NCBI RefSeq assembly: GCF_002149015.1
Contig: NZ_NGFO01000029.1
Location: 8,275 to 72,274, forward strand
Source: Gordonia lacunae
GTDB taxonomy: Bacteria > Actinomycetota > Actinomycetes > Mycobacteriales > Mycobacteriaceae
DNA: 64,000 bases
Direction of reading: 5' to 3'
The position numbers were made by a program, and so were the translations under genes. The notes under the pieces are model-generated. The model searched no databases and had not been told where the DNA came from. It saw nothing but the letters and a program-made list of their open reading frames with translations. Positions within the stretch are counted from its first letter, which is position 1. Every line of letters starts with the position of its first letter. Positions 26,810 through 36,244 of this stretch are shown in pieces.

Positions 26810-27706
26810 ATGAGCACCCCTGATCCTCGCGAGGACCTCGGCCGCCTTGCGGCGCTGCACTCACTGCGCCAGTCCGGCGGCTACAAAGGCACCACCCTGG
26901 TGCTGTCGCTGCTGGTGTTGACCATCGTCATCGGCATGGCCGTGCTGGTCGCCGTCCGCGGCGACGATGACGATACGTCGGCTCCGCCACAGGTCACCGC
27001 CACGGACACACCGACGTCGGGTACGCCGCAAACCCCGGTCACCCGACTGCCCGACGACGCGTTCGGGGTGCCCACCACCGACACCCGCGGCCGCCGGGTG
27101 GAAACCCCGACCAACCCGCTCGGCCAGGTCCTCCCGCAGACCACCGATCCCTCGGACACCGATGAGCCTGAGGCTGTGCTCCCACCACCGGAGGGATTGA
27201 TGTGGCAGCGCGTGTACGGCGCGACGATCCCGTTCTCCACTTCGGACGGTCCGACCGCGATCAGCACAGACGGGGTACCCACCGGGTTTGCCCACACCCC
27301 GCAGGGCGCGGCGCTGGCGGCCTGGCAGATCGGCCAGCGCGCCACCTGGGCACCTGATGATCAGAACGTCGCGCTCCTTGATCGCGCAGCCGTGGTCTCT
27401 GAGGCCGCTCGTCCCGAGGCCGACACTCTGCGCACCAATGGCGCGCAAGTCTATGCCGGTAACCCTGAGTTGCCCGCGCAGATGCGGGATGTGCCGGTCG
27501 CGGTCCGTATCACCACCTACTCGAAGGACTTCGCCCACGTCGAGTTCGCCCAACCTCTCAATCGTGACGACGGCTTCACCGCCATCTCGGTCGGTGTCGA
27601 CATGGTCTGGCGCGACGGTCAGTGGAAATGGGTGGTCCCCGAACCCGGCAACGATCCCAGCCGCCTGCTGATTTCGACCACTGGCGATGGGTGGACCCCA
27701 TGGTGA
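26810..27706 (+). CDS. Single-pass membrane protein, paralogue of the preceding lipoprotein
   Basis: This 298-residue protein has a cytoplasmic start of about 28 residues, one transmembrane helix (near 29-47), a long acidic/Thr-Pro linker and a C-terminal domain. The domain begins GLMWQRVYGATIPFSTSDGP and includes PTGFAHTPQGAALAA, matching the lipoprotein upstream. Near the end VAVRITTYSKDFAHVEFA and MVWRDGQWKWVVPEPG resemble NTF2/VirB8-like strands. GGAG precedes the ATG. It is probably a scaffold of the type IV channel; that role is inferred. Confidence 0.6.
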   Translation: MSTPDPREDLGRLAALHSLRQSGGYKGTTLVLSLLVLTIVIGMAVLVAVRGDDDDTSAPPQVTATDTPTSGTPQTPVTRLPDDAFGVPTTDTRGRRVETPTNPLGQVLPQTTDPSDTDEPEAVLPPPEGLMWQRVYGATIPFSTSDGPTAISTDGVPTGFAHTPQGAALAAWQIGQRATWAPDDQNVALLDRAAVVSEAARPEADTLRTNGAQVYAGNPELPAQMRDVPVAVRITTYSKDFAHVEFAQPLNRDDGFTAISVGVDMVWRDGQWKWVVPEPGNDPSRLLISTTGDGWTPW

Positions 27707-29208
27707 ACCACCACAACGACTCTCACCTCTGGGAAACGCGTTCCGGCCGACGGGGGCGTCTGCGCACTTTTCTGACCGGCCGCCGGACCCATGTAGCGGT
27801 CGTGGTGGCGCTGATTGTCGCGACGGTGTCGTCGTGGGTCGGTGCCGGCAGGGCCGCCGCGAACCCGCTGTGCGACGTCGCGGGCCCGTTGAGCCGCGCG
27901 GTGTGCGGCGCCGCGGGCAACGCGGCCAGCAATGTGGCCGGCAGTGTGGTCGGCGGGTCGTTCGAGAAGATCGTCAACTCGTTGCTCGAGGGCTACCAGA
28001 CGATCCTGACGTGGGCGTTGGCGTGGTGGATCAAGCTGCCGAACCCGCAGTTAGACAACAAGTCTTCCCTCATGCAGGAAGTGCACGACCACACTCTGCA
28101 AATCCAGATCGTGGGCCTGACGTTCTCGCTGATGTTCTTCGGCCTGCGGATGATGATCGACCGCAAGCGCTCCATGGCCGATGACGCTGAGGAGGGCTTC
28201 AAACTGATCTTCCGCTCGGCGATGGCCACCGCCGCGATCCCGCTGGCACTGACCGTCGGCGGGCAGATCGCCGACGGCATCTCCAACTGGCTGGTCAGCG
28301 AATCGGTGACCGCAGGCGGCGGCAACGGCGACACCATCAAGAACTTCCTCAAACTCAACCTGCTGACCAACTCCGCGCTGGGCACCACCGCCATCGGCAT
28401 CTTCGCCCTCGTCGGATTCCTCGGCGCCTTTTTGCAGTTGGCGTTGCTGGTGGTGCGCGAGGCGATGTTGCTGCTGGTCGTCGCCGCGCTCCCGGTGGCC
28501 GCGGCATTCTCCGGCACCGGCCCCGGGTCACAGAGCTACCAGCGGCTCGTCGCCTGGTCGGTGGCGTTCCTGCTGTTCAAACCCGTCGGCGCGCTGACCT
28601 ACTTCGTGGCTTTCCGTGCCGGAGCCTCCAAAGACAACGCCCAACAGGTCGTGCTCGGCATGGTGCTGATGATGTTGTGCGCGTTCGTGTTACCCGCACT
28701 GATGCGCCTGATTGCCCCTGCTGTGGCGAGCATGGGTGGCGGCGGCTCGGGTGCCGCGGCAGCCGGCACGGCCATCGGTGCCGGCGTCGCGGCGGGCAAG
28801 GTCGCGGCCATGGCTGCCTCGGGCGGGGCGACCGCCGGGGCCAGCGGCGGTGCGAGCGCGGGCGGCATGTCCTCGATCGCCGGTCGCGGCGGCGGTGGAC
28901 CCTCGGGCGGTATCTCCACGGCATCGGCACCCTCACCACCACCGCCATCGGGCGGTGGCGGACCCGGCGCGCAACCCGCCCTCTCCGGCGGCCAGGGCGG
29001 ACAGGCCAGCTCCGGCGGCGGTGGCGGCGGCGGTCCCACCTCCGGGCTGGGCGACGCGATGGGATCGGCCGGCGGACTCGCCGGGGCAGCCATGCAAACC
29101 GTCGCCGACAGCGTCGAATCCGAAGTCGAATCCACCAGCTCCGACCCGTCACTGAGTAGTCCGCCGCCGATGCGCTCGGGTTGGAACGAACACGCCATGG
29201 CGCACTAG
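27700..29208 (+). CDS. Polytopic type IV secretion membrane protein (VirB6/TrbL-like)
   Basis: This 502-residue protein has an N-terminal export or anchor segment and at least six hydrophobic helices between residues 90 and 350 (GLTFSLMFFGLRMMID, IGIFALVGFLGAFLQL, LLLVVAALPVAAAF, VVLGMVLMMLCAFVLP). A Gly/Ala/Ser/Pro-rich tail of about 150 residues follows. Number and spacing of helices match VirB6/TrbL channel proteins of Gram-positive systems. ATG 27700 overlaps the previous gene; GTG 27703 would give a 4-bp GTGA overlap and is equally likely. Confidence 0.7.
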   Translation: MVNHHNDSHLWETRSGRRGRLRTFLTGRRTHVAVVVALIVATVSSWVGAGRAAANPLCDVAGPLSRAVCGAAGNAASNVAGSVVGGSFEKIVNSLLEGYQTILTWALAWWIKLPNPQLDNKSSLMQEVHDHTLQIQIVGLTFSLMFFGLRMMIDRKRSMADDAEEGFKLIFRSAMATAAIPLALTVGGQIADGISNWLVSESVTAGGGNGDTIKNFLKLNLLTNSALGTTAIGIFALVGFLGAFLQLALLVVREAMLLLVVAALPVAAAFSGTGPGSQSYQRLVAWSVAFLLFKPVGALTYFVAFRAGASKDNAQQVVLGMVLMMLCAFVLPALMRLIAPAVASMGGGGSGAAAAGTAIGAGVAAGKVAAMAASGGATAGASGGASAGGMSSIAGRGGGGPSGGISTASAPSPPPPSGGGGPGAQPALSGGQGGQASSGGGGGGGPTSGLGDAMGSAGGLAGAAMQTVADSVESEVESTSSDPSLSSPPPMRSGWNEHAMAH

Positions 29209-29247
29209 CCGCCCACCCCATCTCTCTGACTGTCGAAAGAGGTTGTC

Positions 29248-30744
29248 ATGACAGACAAAGCGAGCACCCGCCGATTGCTGTACCGCCCGGCCGCGGCGTT
29301 CCGGTCCTCCGGCGCGTTCGGGTTCACCATGTTCTCGACGATGGTGCTGCTGGTGTTCATGTTCGTCGCCGTTGTGGGCCTGATGCTGCCGCTGCCCGGT
29401 GTGATCAAGTTCTTCGGGCTGCCGTTCACGCTGGCAGTGCTGTTTGTGCCGCTGGTGGTGTCGCTGCGGGGCCGCTCAGCCTGGGAGTTGGGCATGGGTG
29501 CACGCTCGGTGTCGAAGGCCCGCTGTGCCGGTGAAACTCTGCTGCGGTCCGGGCCGTTCACGATGATCCCCGACGGCACCCCACTACCGGGGCCGCTGGC
29601 GACGGCCGAGACGTTCGACTTCTCACCCGGCGACGGGTCGGCACCGTTCGGTCTGATCAGGTTGTCGTCGAAGAACTTCTACACCCTGGTGCTGCGGACC
29701 TGGCCCCAGGGCGGGGAGTGGAATGACCAGCCTGTGCGCGATCGCTGGGTCGCCCGCCTCGGCGACATGCTCACCTTCCTCGGGCAATCGCCGGACTTCG
29801 TGGCCGCGACGATCACCATGGAGACTCTGCCCGAGTCGGGGATGCGGGCCTCGACAATCGTGCGGTCCCGGCTCAAGGACACAGCACCGGCGCTGGCCCG
29901 CAAGATCATCATCGAAGCCACCGAAGCGGTACCGACCGCCGAAGTGCGCCTGGAAGCCCGGATCGGATTGACCTGGCGCGCGGACACCATGCACCGCAAA
30001 CGCGATGCCACCGACATGGGCAACGAGTTGGCGCGTCGTCTCGGACGGATTCGGGACTACTGCCACGCCGCCGGTCTGCGGGTGCGGCCGATGCTCGAAC
30101 GCGAAATCTGCGCGATCGCCCGCCGCAGTTTCTCCCCGGCCGACGAGCTCGACCTCGAGATCGGTCTGATGAGCGGTGAACCGATGCGCCTGCGGTGGGA
30201 AGACTGCGGACCGACCTCGGCCTCAGACCAGCACGGCCGCCTGCTTCACGATGCGGCGCAGTCGATGTCGTGGACGATGCGCAACGAACCCGAGGCGCCG
30301 TTCGATTCCAACGTGCTTGCTGATCTGCTGTCCCCGCACAGCGACGTGCCTCGCAAGCGGGTCACCTTCGTCTACCAGCCCTACACCCCGGCCCAAGCCA
30401 CCACGATCGTCAACAAAGACCACAACGATGCCCGCCAGGCTGTGCGCACCCACGTCGGCAAACTGCCCGAACGCGCATTGGTGCGCCTGGACAGCGCCGA
30501 AGGCGCCCGCCAGGAACAGGCCCGCGGTGCGGGCGTGACCCGGGTGTCGATGGTCGTGACCGCCACCTGCCCGATCGGCGCCGATACCCAGAAGATCGAC
30601 ACCCTCGTCACCGATCTGGGCCTCTCGGCGGCCACCCCACTCGAACCGGCCCGCGACGAACAACTCGTCACCTTCTGCGCCGGACTGGGTTTCGGTGTCG
30701 TGCTCTCCGAAGAGAGCACCGTCTCCGACAAGCTCGCCGCCTAA
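29248..30744 (+). CDS. SCO6880-type conjugation protein
   Basis: This 498-residue protein has an N-terminal membrane pair (residues 28-75, including FTMFSTMVLLVFMFVAVVGL) and a large cytoplasmic part. The order (VirB6-like, this gene, VirB4-like ATPase) and the layout match the SCO6880 family of Streptomyces and Mycobacteriales transfer loci, thought to serve as the VirB3/PrgI-like partner of the ATPase. The C-terminal half, around LGFGVVLSEES, is similar to the C-terminus of the next gene product (IGLGVLLPEH). GAAAGAGG precedes the ATG. Confidence 0.72.
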   Translation: MTDKASTRRLLYRPAAAFRSSGAFGFTMFSTMVLLVFMFVAVVGLMLPLPGVIKFFGLPFTLAVLFVPLVVSLRGRSAWELGMGARSVSKARCAGETLLRSGPFTMIPDGTPLPGPLATAETFDFSPGDGSAPFGLIRLSSKNFYTLVLRTWPQGGEWNDQPVRDRWVARLGDMLTFLGQSPDFVAATITMETLPESGMRASTIVRSRLKDTAPALARKIIIEATEAVPTAEVRLEARIGLTWRADTMHRKRDATDMGNELARRLGRIRDYCHAAGLRVRPMLEREICAIARRSFSPADELDLEIGLMSGEPMRLRWEDCGPTSASDQHGRLLHDAAQSMSWTMRNEPEAPFDSNVLADLLSPHSDVPRKRVTFVYQPYTPAQATTIVNKDHNDARQAVRTHVGKLPERALVRLDSAEGARQEQARGAGVTRVSMVVTATCPIGADTQKIDTLVTDLGLSAATPLEPARDEQLVTFCAGLGFGVVLSEESTVSDKLAA

Positions 30745-30769
30745 CCAGGACAGAAAGGACCACCCTGCG

Positions 30770-31849
30770 ATGCCGACGCTCCCGGCCCTGACCTCGCTGC
30801 TCCAGCGCTCACGCGCCCGCCTGTCCACCTCGGCGACGACGCTGCCCCAGATCAGCACCGTCCTGTCGATCACCGAGCACCGCTCGGCCGGCGGTCACGA
30901 CTACGGCCTGATCCGGGCACACGCCACCGGCCACTACACGGTGATCCTCGCCGCGACCGGCGCGACGCTGCGCGACTGGCAACAGCTGTGCGACTTCACC
31001 CGCATCGACTTCGGTGCCGACGCCTGGGATGTCGTCGCGGTCACCGCCGTCGCCGATACCTTCCCGCGCACCGACACCGCCCACCGGCAGTGGATGGACA
31101 CAGATCACCACTACCGCCTCGACGTCGCCGACCTCGCCACCGACACCTATCTGGCGGTGACGTTCGTGGCGGCCACCTCAGCAATGAAGTCCACACCCGA
31201 CGAAATGGCCGTGGAAGTGGGCCGGCGTTTGCACACCCTGATCGGGTCCCTGCACGCCGCCGGGCTGCCCACCACACCGCTGACCGCAGCGCAGGTCGCC
31301 GCGGTCGGGGTGCGGGCCTACCGCGGCGGTCTGGTCGATGACGCAGCGCCCGCGTTCGCCGACATCGCGCCGGACTCGACACCACACCGGGTGCGGGATG
31401 TGTTCTGCCACAACGACCTGGTCTCGGCGACATGGGTGATCGCTCCGCACGTGCTGGAACCGCCCCACGCGATGGGTCCGGTACTGGGCCAGCTGCTCGA
31501 GCGTGACCCGACCACCCCGCGCACCCGGTTGGCGATCACCTGGCGGGCGACCCGGATCGCCGAGACCATCGCCCCCGACGACCCGATCCGGGCGACCTTT
31601 CAGCCCACCCTGCAGCGTTTCGGCGCGACGCTGACGATCACCGAGCCGCGCCCTCGTACACCGTCGTCGATCCCTCGTGCGCCGTCAGTGGACGCCCTGC
31701 GTGCCCGGTTGCCGCTGTTCGCCCGCCTCGGCGTGCGCAACGGCTACGACCGCCACGCCGAACTGTTCGCCGCCGGCATCGGACTCGGGGTGTTGCTGCC
31801 CGAACACGGCGACATCACCGACGAAGCCCTGCGCCACCGCCACCGCTAA
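30770..31849 (+). CDS. Soluble paralogue of the SCO6880-type protein
   Basis: This 359-residue protein lacks membrane helices. Its plan, from FTRIDFGADAWDVV-like strands to the end GIGLGVLLPEHGDITDEA, parallels the cytoplasmic part of the previous protein (GLGFGVVLSEESTVSDKL), so it looks like a duplicated soluble half. AGAAAGGACC lies before ATG 30770. It probably binds the same ATPase complex. The exact job is unknown. Confidence 0.6.
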   Translation: MPTLPALTSLLQRSRARLSTSATTLPQISTVLSITEHRSAGGHDYGLIRAHATGHYTVILAATGATLRDWQQLCDFTRIDFGADAWDVVAVTAVADTFPRTDTAHRQWMDTDHHYRLDVADLATDTYLAVTFVAATSAMKSTPDEMAVEVGRRLHTLIGSLHAAGLPTTPLTAAQVAAVGVRAYRGGLVDDAAPAFADIAPDSTPHRVRDVFCHNDLVSATWVIAPHVLEPPHAMGPVLGQLLERDPTTPRTRLAITWRATRIAETIAPDDPIRATFQPTLQRFGATLTITEPRPRTPSSIPRAPSVDALRARLPLFARLGVRNGYDRHAELFAAGIGLGVLLPEHGDITDEALRHRHR

Positions 31850-31870
31850 CCGATTGCGAGACGCCCCACC

Positions 31871-33832
31871 ATGACTGTCACTGACCTCCGCACACCCACC
31901 ACCGCCGCCACTGACGGCGACACCGCGCCCTCGACGTTGCGCCTGGATGCCGGTGCCGCCTCGGCCACCCGGCCGAGCACCAAAGAACGCTCGGCCAAAC
32001 CGACCACGTTCTACGACGACGACACCCGTGAGGACCTGCTCGACACCGCCCGCAGCGGTGGAGTCAACGGCTACCTCGCCCGACAGAAACTCGGCAACGA
32101 CGCCCGCCGGCGGGAAAGCCACGAAGCCGCCATTGCCCGGCCGATCCAGTTCGACGTGCCCGCCCTGATCCGCACCAACCGGGGCTTCGACGGGCGTGGC
32201 GGCGGCCGCGTCGCCCACGTGCGCCGACCCAACGAACTGCGCGGCACCACCGCGCACGTGCCGGGGTTCTACCCGTTCCCCATCGGCGCCTCAGCCCCCC
32301 TGGACGGCGCGCCCGTCGGCTCGCACCTCGACACCGGACAACCCGTCGGGTTCGACCAGATCGGCTGGTTCGAAGCCGGACAGATCACCGCACCCTCAGC
32401 GATGGTGTTCGGCCTCAACGGATTCGGCAAAAGCACCCTCAACCGGCGCATCGTCTGCCACGACCTCGCGACCGGGGTCCGCCCGCTCATCATGGGCGAT
32501 CACCGACCCGACTTCGTCAACATGATGCGCCAGATGGTCCTGCACGACGACAACGGCCGGGTGCAGTACCGCGAGGACGGCATCACCCCGGTCACCCCGC
32601 AGGTCACCAGCGTCGGATTCGACTCGCCGATGAACCCGCTGGCCGTGGGCACCTTCGGCAACCTCATCGCCCGACTGCCCGCCGCGGCCCGCCAGCTCGC
32701 CGAACGCGAAATGCGGGCACGCCAGGTCACCGCCGCCACCGGCCTGCTCGAGATCAGCTCCGGACGTCCCATCGCTCCGCACGAGGAGACGCTGCTCACC
32801 ACCGCCCTGCGGGTGCTCTACGGCACGGCCAACGAGTTCACCCTGACCAATGCGCCCCTGCCGGGCGATGTGCTCAACCTGCTGCGCCAGGTCCCGCAGA
32901 CTCTCATCGACGCCACCGCCCGCGACGCCGACACCAATCCCGAACTGCGCCGCGCCCACCAAGACCTCCTCGATGCCTCCGGCGCCCTGGGGCGTCGACC
33001 CCACGACGCGATCGCCGTCGACCGCTACCTGCTGCTGACCGAAAACCTGCGCCAGTCACTCGACCAGCTGGTGTCGGGGCAGTTCGGCGAGATCTTCAAC
33101 GCCCCCACCAAAGAGCCCATCGACATCGACGCCCTCGGGGTGTGCGTGGACATGTCCCGGCTGCCGGCCAACGCCCGCAAGCTGCGCGCCGCAGTACTCC
33201 TGGCGTGCTGGTCGGACGGATTCTCCGCCGTCGAAGCCTCGCATCTGCTCTCCGATCACGGCCTGCAAGAGCCCCGCAACTACGACCTGGTGTGCGACGA
33301 GTTCTCGCTGGTGCTCGGTGTCGGCAACGGCATCGTGTGGCGCGTCGACGAAGTGACCCGCGTCCAGCGCGAACAGGGCACCGGCAGCCTGTTCACCACC
33401 CACACCGTCAAGGACCTCCAAGCGTTCGACTCGATGGAAGATCGCCAGCGCGCCATGGGCTTTCTCGACCGCGCCCGGGTCAAGGTGTGCTTCCCGCTGC
33501 CCGAGGACGAAGCCTCGCTGATGGAGGGCAAGGTCAACCTCAACGAGAAAGAAGCCGCCACCCTCGCCGAGTGGGCCACCACCACCCGCGGCATCGACGA
33601 CCCGGTCGTCTCCGAGATCAGCGAAACCGACTGGGCCGACGGGGTCCGCGCGACCGGCACCGAAACCAACACCGTACCGCCAGGTATGGGCAAGTTCCTG
33701 ATCAAAGAGGGTGAGCAGCCCGGTATCCCGGTGCAGATGCGGTTGACCGCCACCGAGCGCGCCACCGAGATGCACAACACCAACAAGCGCTTCAACCGCG
33801 GCCGCGGCGCCAAATCCGGATCCGCGGCATGA
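31871..33832 (+). CDS. VirB4-like type IV secretion ATPase
   Basis: This 653-residue protein has Walker A FGLNGFGKSTLNRRI near residue 179 and a Walker B-like YDLVCDEFSLVLG near 471. A conserved glycine-rich THTVKDLQAF segment, as in VirB4/TraC hexameric ATPases, follows. The N-terminal 150 residues are shorter than in classical VirB4, as is usual for actinobacterial forms working with SCO6880-type partners. It powers assembly of the channel and DNA transfer. Its stop codon overlaps the next start (ATGA). Confidence 0.85.
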   Translation: MTVTDLRTPTTAATDGDTAPSTLRLDAGAASATRPSTKERSAKPTTFYDDDTREDLLDTARSGGVNGYLARQKLGNDARRRESHEAAIARPIQFDVPALIRTNRGFDGRGGGRVAHVRRPNELRGTTAHVPGFYPFPIGASAPLDGAPVGSHLDTGQPVGFDQIGWFEAGQITAPSAMVFGLNGFGKSTLNRRIVCHDLATGVRPLIMGDHRPDFVNMMRQMVLHDDNGRVQYREDGITPVTPQVTSVGFDSPMNPLAVGTFGNLIARLPAAARQLAEREMRARQVTAATGLLEISSGRPIAPHEETLLTTALRVLYGTANEFTLTNAPLPGDVLNLLRQVPQTLIDATARDADTNPELRRAHQDLLDASGALGRRPHDAIAVDRYLLLTENLRQSLDQLVSGQFGEIFNAPTKEPIDIDALGVCVDMSRLPANARKLRAAVLLACWSDGFSAVEASHLLSDHGLQEPRNYDLVCDEFSLVLGVGNGIVWRVDEVTRVQREQGTGSLFTTHTVKDLQAFDSMEDRQRAMGFLDRARVKVCFPLPEDEASLMEGKVNLNEKEAATLAEWATTTRGIDDPVVSEISETDWADGVRATGTETNTVPPGMGKFLIKEGEQPGIPVQMRLTATERATEMHNTNKRFNRGRGAKSGSAA

Positions 33833-34227
33833 GCACCGACAGCGACCCGGGGGTGGCCACCCCGATCGACCCGCAACCCAGCGCCTGGGAACAGGTGCAG
33901 GACTGGGTGGTCGAACCCAACCCTCGCCGCACCGCCCACTCCGAGGAAGTCCGGCGACTGGCCGTGCGCGCCGTCGCCGAGCTACTCGCTCGCACATCGC
34001 TGTCGCTGACCGCCGCGGCCGCCGACGTCGCCGCCAACATCGGCGCCGGCACCAACAGCGTCATGCGGTGGTGCCGGGCAGCCGGGGTCGGCCGCGACGT
34101 CACCGCCCGCGACCGCGAATGGGCCACCCGCCTCGACGTCATGCGCTCGATGAACAAGGCCCTCACCGAGCACGTCCGCGACCTCGACACCACCACCGCC
34201 GACTATCGGGGTCTGCCTCGTGGGTGA
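33829..34227 (+). CDS. Small helix-turn-helix protein resembling IS3 OrfA
   Basis: This 132-residue protein has a central region HSEEVRRLAVRAVAELLARTSLSLTAAAADVAANIGAGTNSVMRWCRAAGV that matches the helix-turn-helix layout of IS3-type transposase OrfA (repeat A-A-x-D-V, then a W-C-R recognition end). It overlaps both neighbours (ATGA upstream, 8 bp downstream), and no OrfB or terminal repeats are present. It is therefore a resident operon gene, not an insertion. It may bind DNA or simply reuse the fold. Function is unknown. Confidence 0.55.
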   Translation: MSTDSDPGVATPIDPQPSAWEQVQDWVVEPNPRRTAHSEEVRRLAVRAVAELLARTSLSLTAAAADVAANIGAGTNSVMRWCRAAGVGRDVTARDREWATRLDVMRSMNKALTEHVRDLDTTTADYRGLPRG

Positions 34228-36244
34228 GGGCAACGCCTCCAAACTGCTGGTGCCGCTGCTGGCACTGGTGATGGGGTTCTTCGCCTCGTGCACGGTCATC
34301 ATCTCCGTGGCCGGCGACGACGACGCGTGTCTGCCGCTGACCAGCGGCATCGACCAACCCGCCGACGCCTCCCTCTCACCCGGCGCCAAGGTCAAGCCGA
34401 TGAAAGTCAAGGACTTTCAGATCACCTCCGGCTACGGCCCACGCGACGGGGCGATGCACGAAGGTATCGACCTGGCCGGGGCACTCGGCGCACCGATCTA
34501 TGCCGCCGCCGACGGCACCGTCACCGCCGCCGGGACCGCCTCGGGGTTCGGGCACTGGATCGTGCTCACCCACAACATCAACGGGCACGTGTGGTCCACG
34601 GTCTACGGGCACATGTTCGCCGACGGCGTGCTGGTCAAAGCCGGCCAGAAAGTCACCGCCGGACAACACATCGCCAAGCTCGGCAACGACGGCCAATCCA
34701 CCGGCCCGCACCTGCATTTCGAGGTGTGGGATGGCGGGCACCGCGACTTCACCGGCGGCCGCTCGGTCGATCCAGCCGGGTGGGTGTCGACCAGCCCCGA
34801 ACCCGGCGCCGCCCCGGCCGGACGAGCTCCGGCCCAACCGGGCGGGCCGCGGGTGCTCACCGCACCCCGGGTACTGCCCGCCGCCGACGTGGTCACTGCC
34901 GCCGACTGGGATGCCGTGGCCAAGCACGAATCCGGCGGCAACTGGAAGATCAACACCGGCAACGGCTACTACGGCGGATTGCAGTTCGCGGCGTCGACCT
35001 GGACCGGCGCTGGCGGCGGACAGTACGCGCCGACCGCCGACAAAGCCACCCGCGAACAGCAAATGGAGGTCGCCAACCGCGTCCTGGGTTCCCAGGGCTG
35101 GGGCGCCTGGCCGACCACCTCGAAGAAGGCCGGGGTCACCGGCAAGAAACCCGCTCCCGCAGGCACGTTCCTCAACGCCGCCGCGGTGCCGCCACCGGCA
35201 GGCGCCCCCAGCGGCCCGCCCGCACCGTCGGCGCCGTCGGGCCCGCTGCCGCCGCTGCCGAAGTCCAAGGGCTCCGAAGCGCACTTCCAGGTCGACACCA
35301 TCCGCCTCGCCCGCGCGATCGCCGCCAAGTTCCCCCAGATCCAGACCATCGGCGGCTGGCGCGCCGACGGCGGCGGCTACAACGACCACCCGTCCGGCCG
35401 CGCCGTCGACGTCATGATCCCCAACTACACCTCCGCACAAGGGATCGCGCTCGGCAACGCCGTCAACAAATACATCCTCGACAACAAGAAGCACTTCAAG
35501 CTCGAGTACACGATCTGGCGTCAGACCTACTACCCGGCCGTCGGCAAGTCCAACATCATGAACGACCGCGGCGACCCCACCCAGAACCACTTCGACCACG
35601 TCCACGCCACCGTCGAAGGCCACGGCATGCCCCGCGGCAATGAGGTCTACACCGCCCCCGATATCACCGGCGGGATCAGCGCCGACGAGAGCGCCGACTG
35701 CGGCCCGGTCGAGAACCAGCACGGCGGGGGAGTCGACAACCTCGCCGCCGGACGCGTCCCACCGGCCTACGAGCCGTGGTTCCGCAAAGCCGGGGTGCTC
35801 TGCCCGCAGATCAGCTCGGCATTCCTCGCCGGAATCGGCAAGCAAGAGACCGGATTCAACGCCTCCCTGGTGTCCCCCGCAGGCGCGAAAGGACCGATGC
35901 AGTTCATGGACTACACCTACCCGTCCTGGGCCAAAGACGACGACGGCAACGGCCGCGCCTCGGCCACCGACATCGGTGACGCCGTCATGGCCGCCGGCCG
36001 GTTCTCGTGCGCAAACGCCAAACAGATCGACGCCGCGATCGCCTCCGGACGGGTGAAGGAACCCGCCGAGGGCCGCGAAATTCTCTACGCCTACGCCTAC
36101 AACGCCGGAGTCGGCGCGGTCCTCAACGCCGGCGGAACACCCACCGGCGGCGACTACGACACCCAGACCCGCCCGTACGGCCAGAAAGTCATCGCCTACG
36201 CCAAACAGTTCGCCGATCAAGGACTTCCGGAGAAGAACCGATGA
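34220..36244 (+). CDS. Four-module cell-wall hydrolase (M23, Rpf, M15-like, transglycosylase)
   Basis: This 674-residue protein has an N-terminal membrane anchor (residues 9-32) and four modules. The first is an M23 endopeptidase with MHEGIDLAG near 79 and HLHFEVW near 163. The second is a resuscitation-promoting-factor fold, residues 228-300 (AVAKHESGGNWKINTGNGYYGGLQ, Glu in KHESGG as catalytic residue). The third, near 355-475, has HPSGRAVDVM and HFDHVHA as in M15/ARB_07466-like metallopeptidases. The fourth is an SLT-type transglycosylase from 527 (GIGKQETGFNAS, GPMQF). In transfer systems such VirB1-like proteins open the peptidoglycan for the channel. GTG 34220 overlaps the previous gene. 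Confidence 0.85.
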   Translation: MGEGNASKLLVPLLALVMGFFASCTVIISVAGDDDACLPLTSGIDQPADASLSPGAKVKPMKVKDFQITSGYGPRDGAMHEGIDLAGALGAPIYAAADGTVTAAGTASGFGHWIVLTHNINGHVWSTVYGHMFADGVLVKAGQKVTAGQHIAKLGNDGQSTGPHLHFEVWDGGHRDFTGGRSVDPAGWVSTSPEPGAAPAGRAPAQPGGPRVLTAPRVLPAADVVTAADWDAVAKHESGGNWKINTGNGYYGGLQFAASTWTGAGGGQYAPTADKATREQQMEVANRVLGSQGWGAWPTTSKKAGVTGKKPAPAGTFLNAAAVPPPAGAPSGPPAPSAPSGPLPPLPKSKGSEAHFQVDTIRLARAIAAKFPQIQTIGGWRADGGGYNDHPSGRAVDVMIPNYTSAQGIALGNAVNKYILDNKKHFKLEYTIWRQTYYPAVGKSNIMNDRGDPTQNHFDHVHATVEGHGMPRGNEVYTAPDITGGISADESADCGPVENQHGGGVDNLAAGRVPPAYEPWFRKAGVLCPQISSAFLAGIGKQETGFNASLVSPAGAKGPMQFMDYTYPSWAKDDDGNGRASATDIGDAVMAAGRFSCANAKQIDAAIASGRVKEPAEGREILYAYAYNAGVGAVLNAGGTPTGGDYDTQTRPYGQKVIAYAKQFADQGLPEKNR

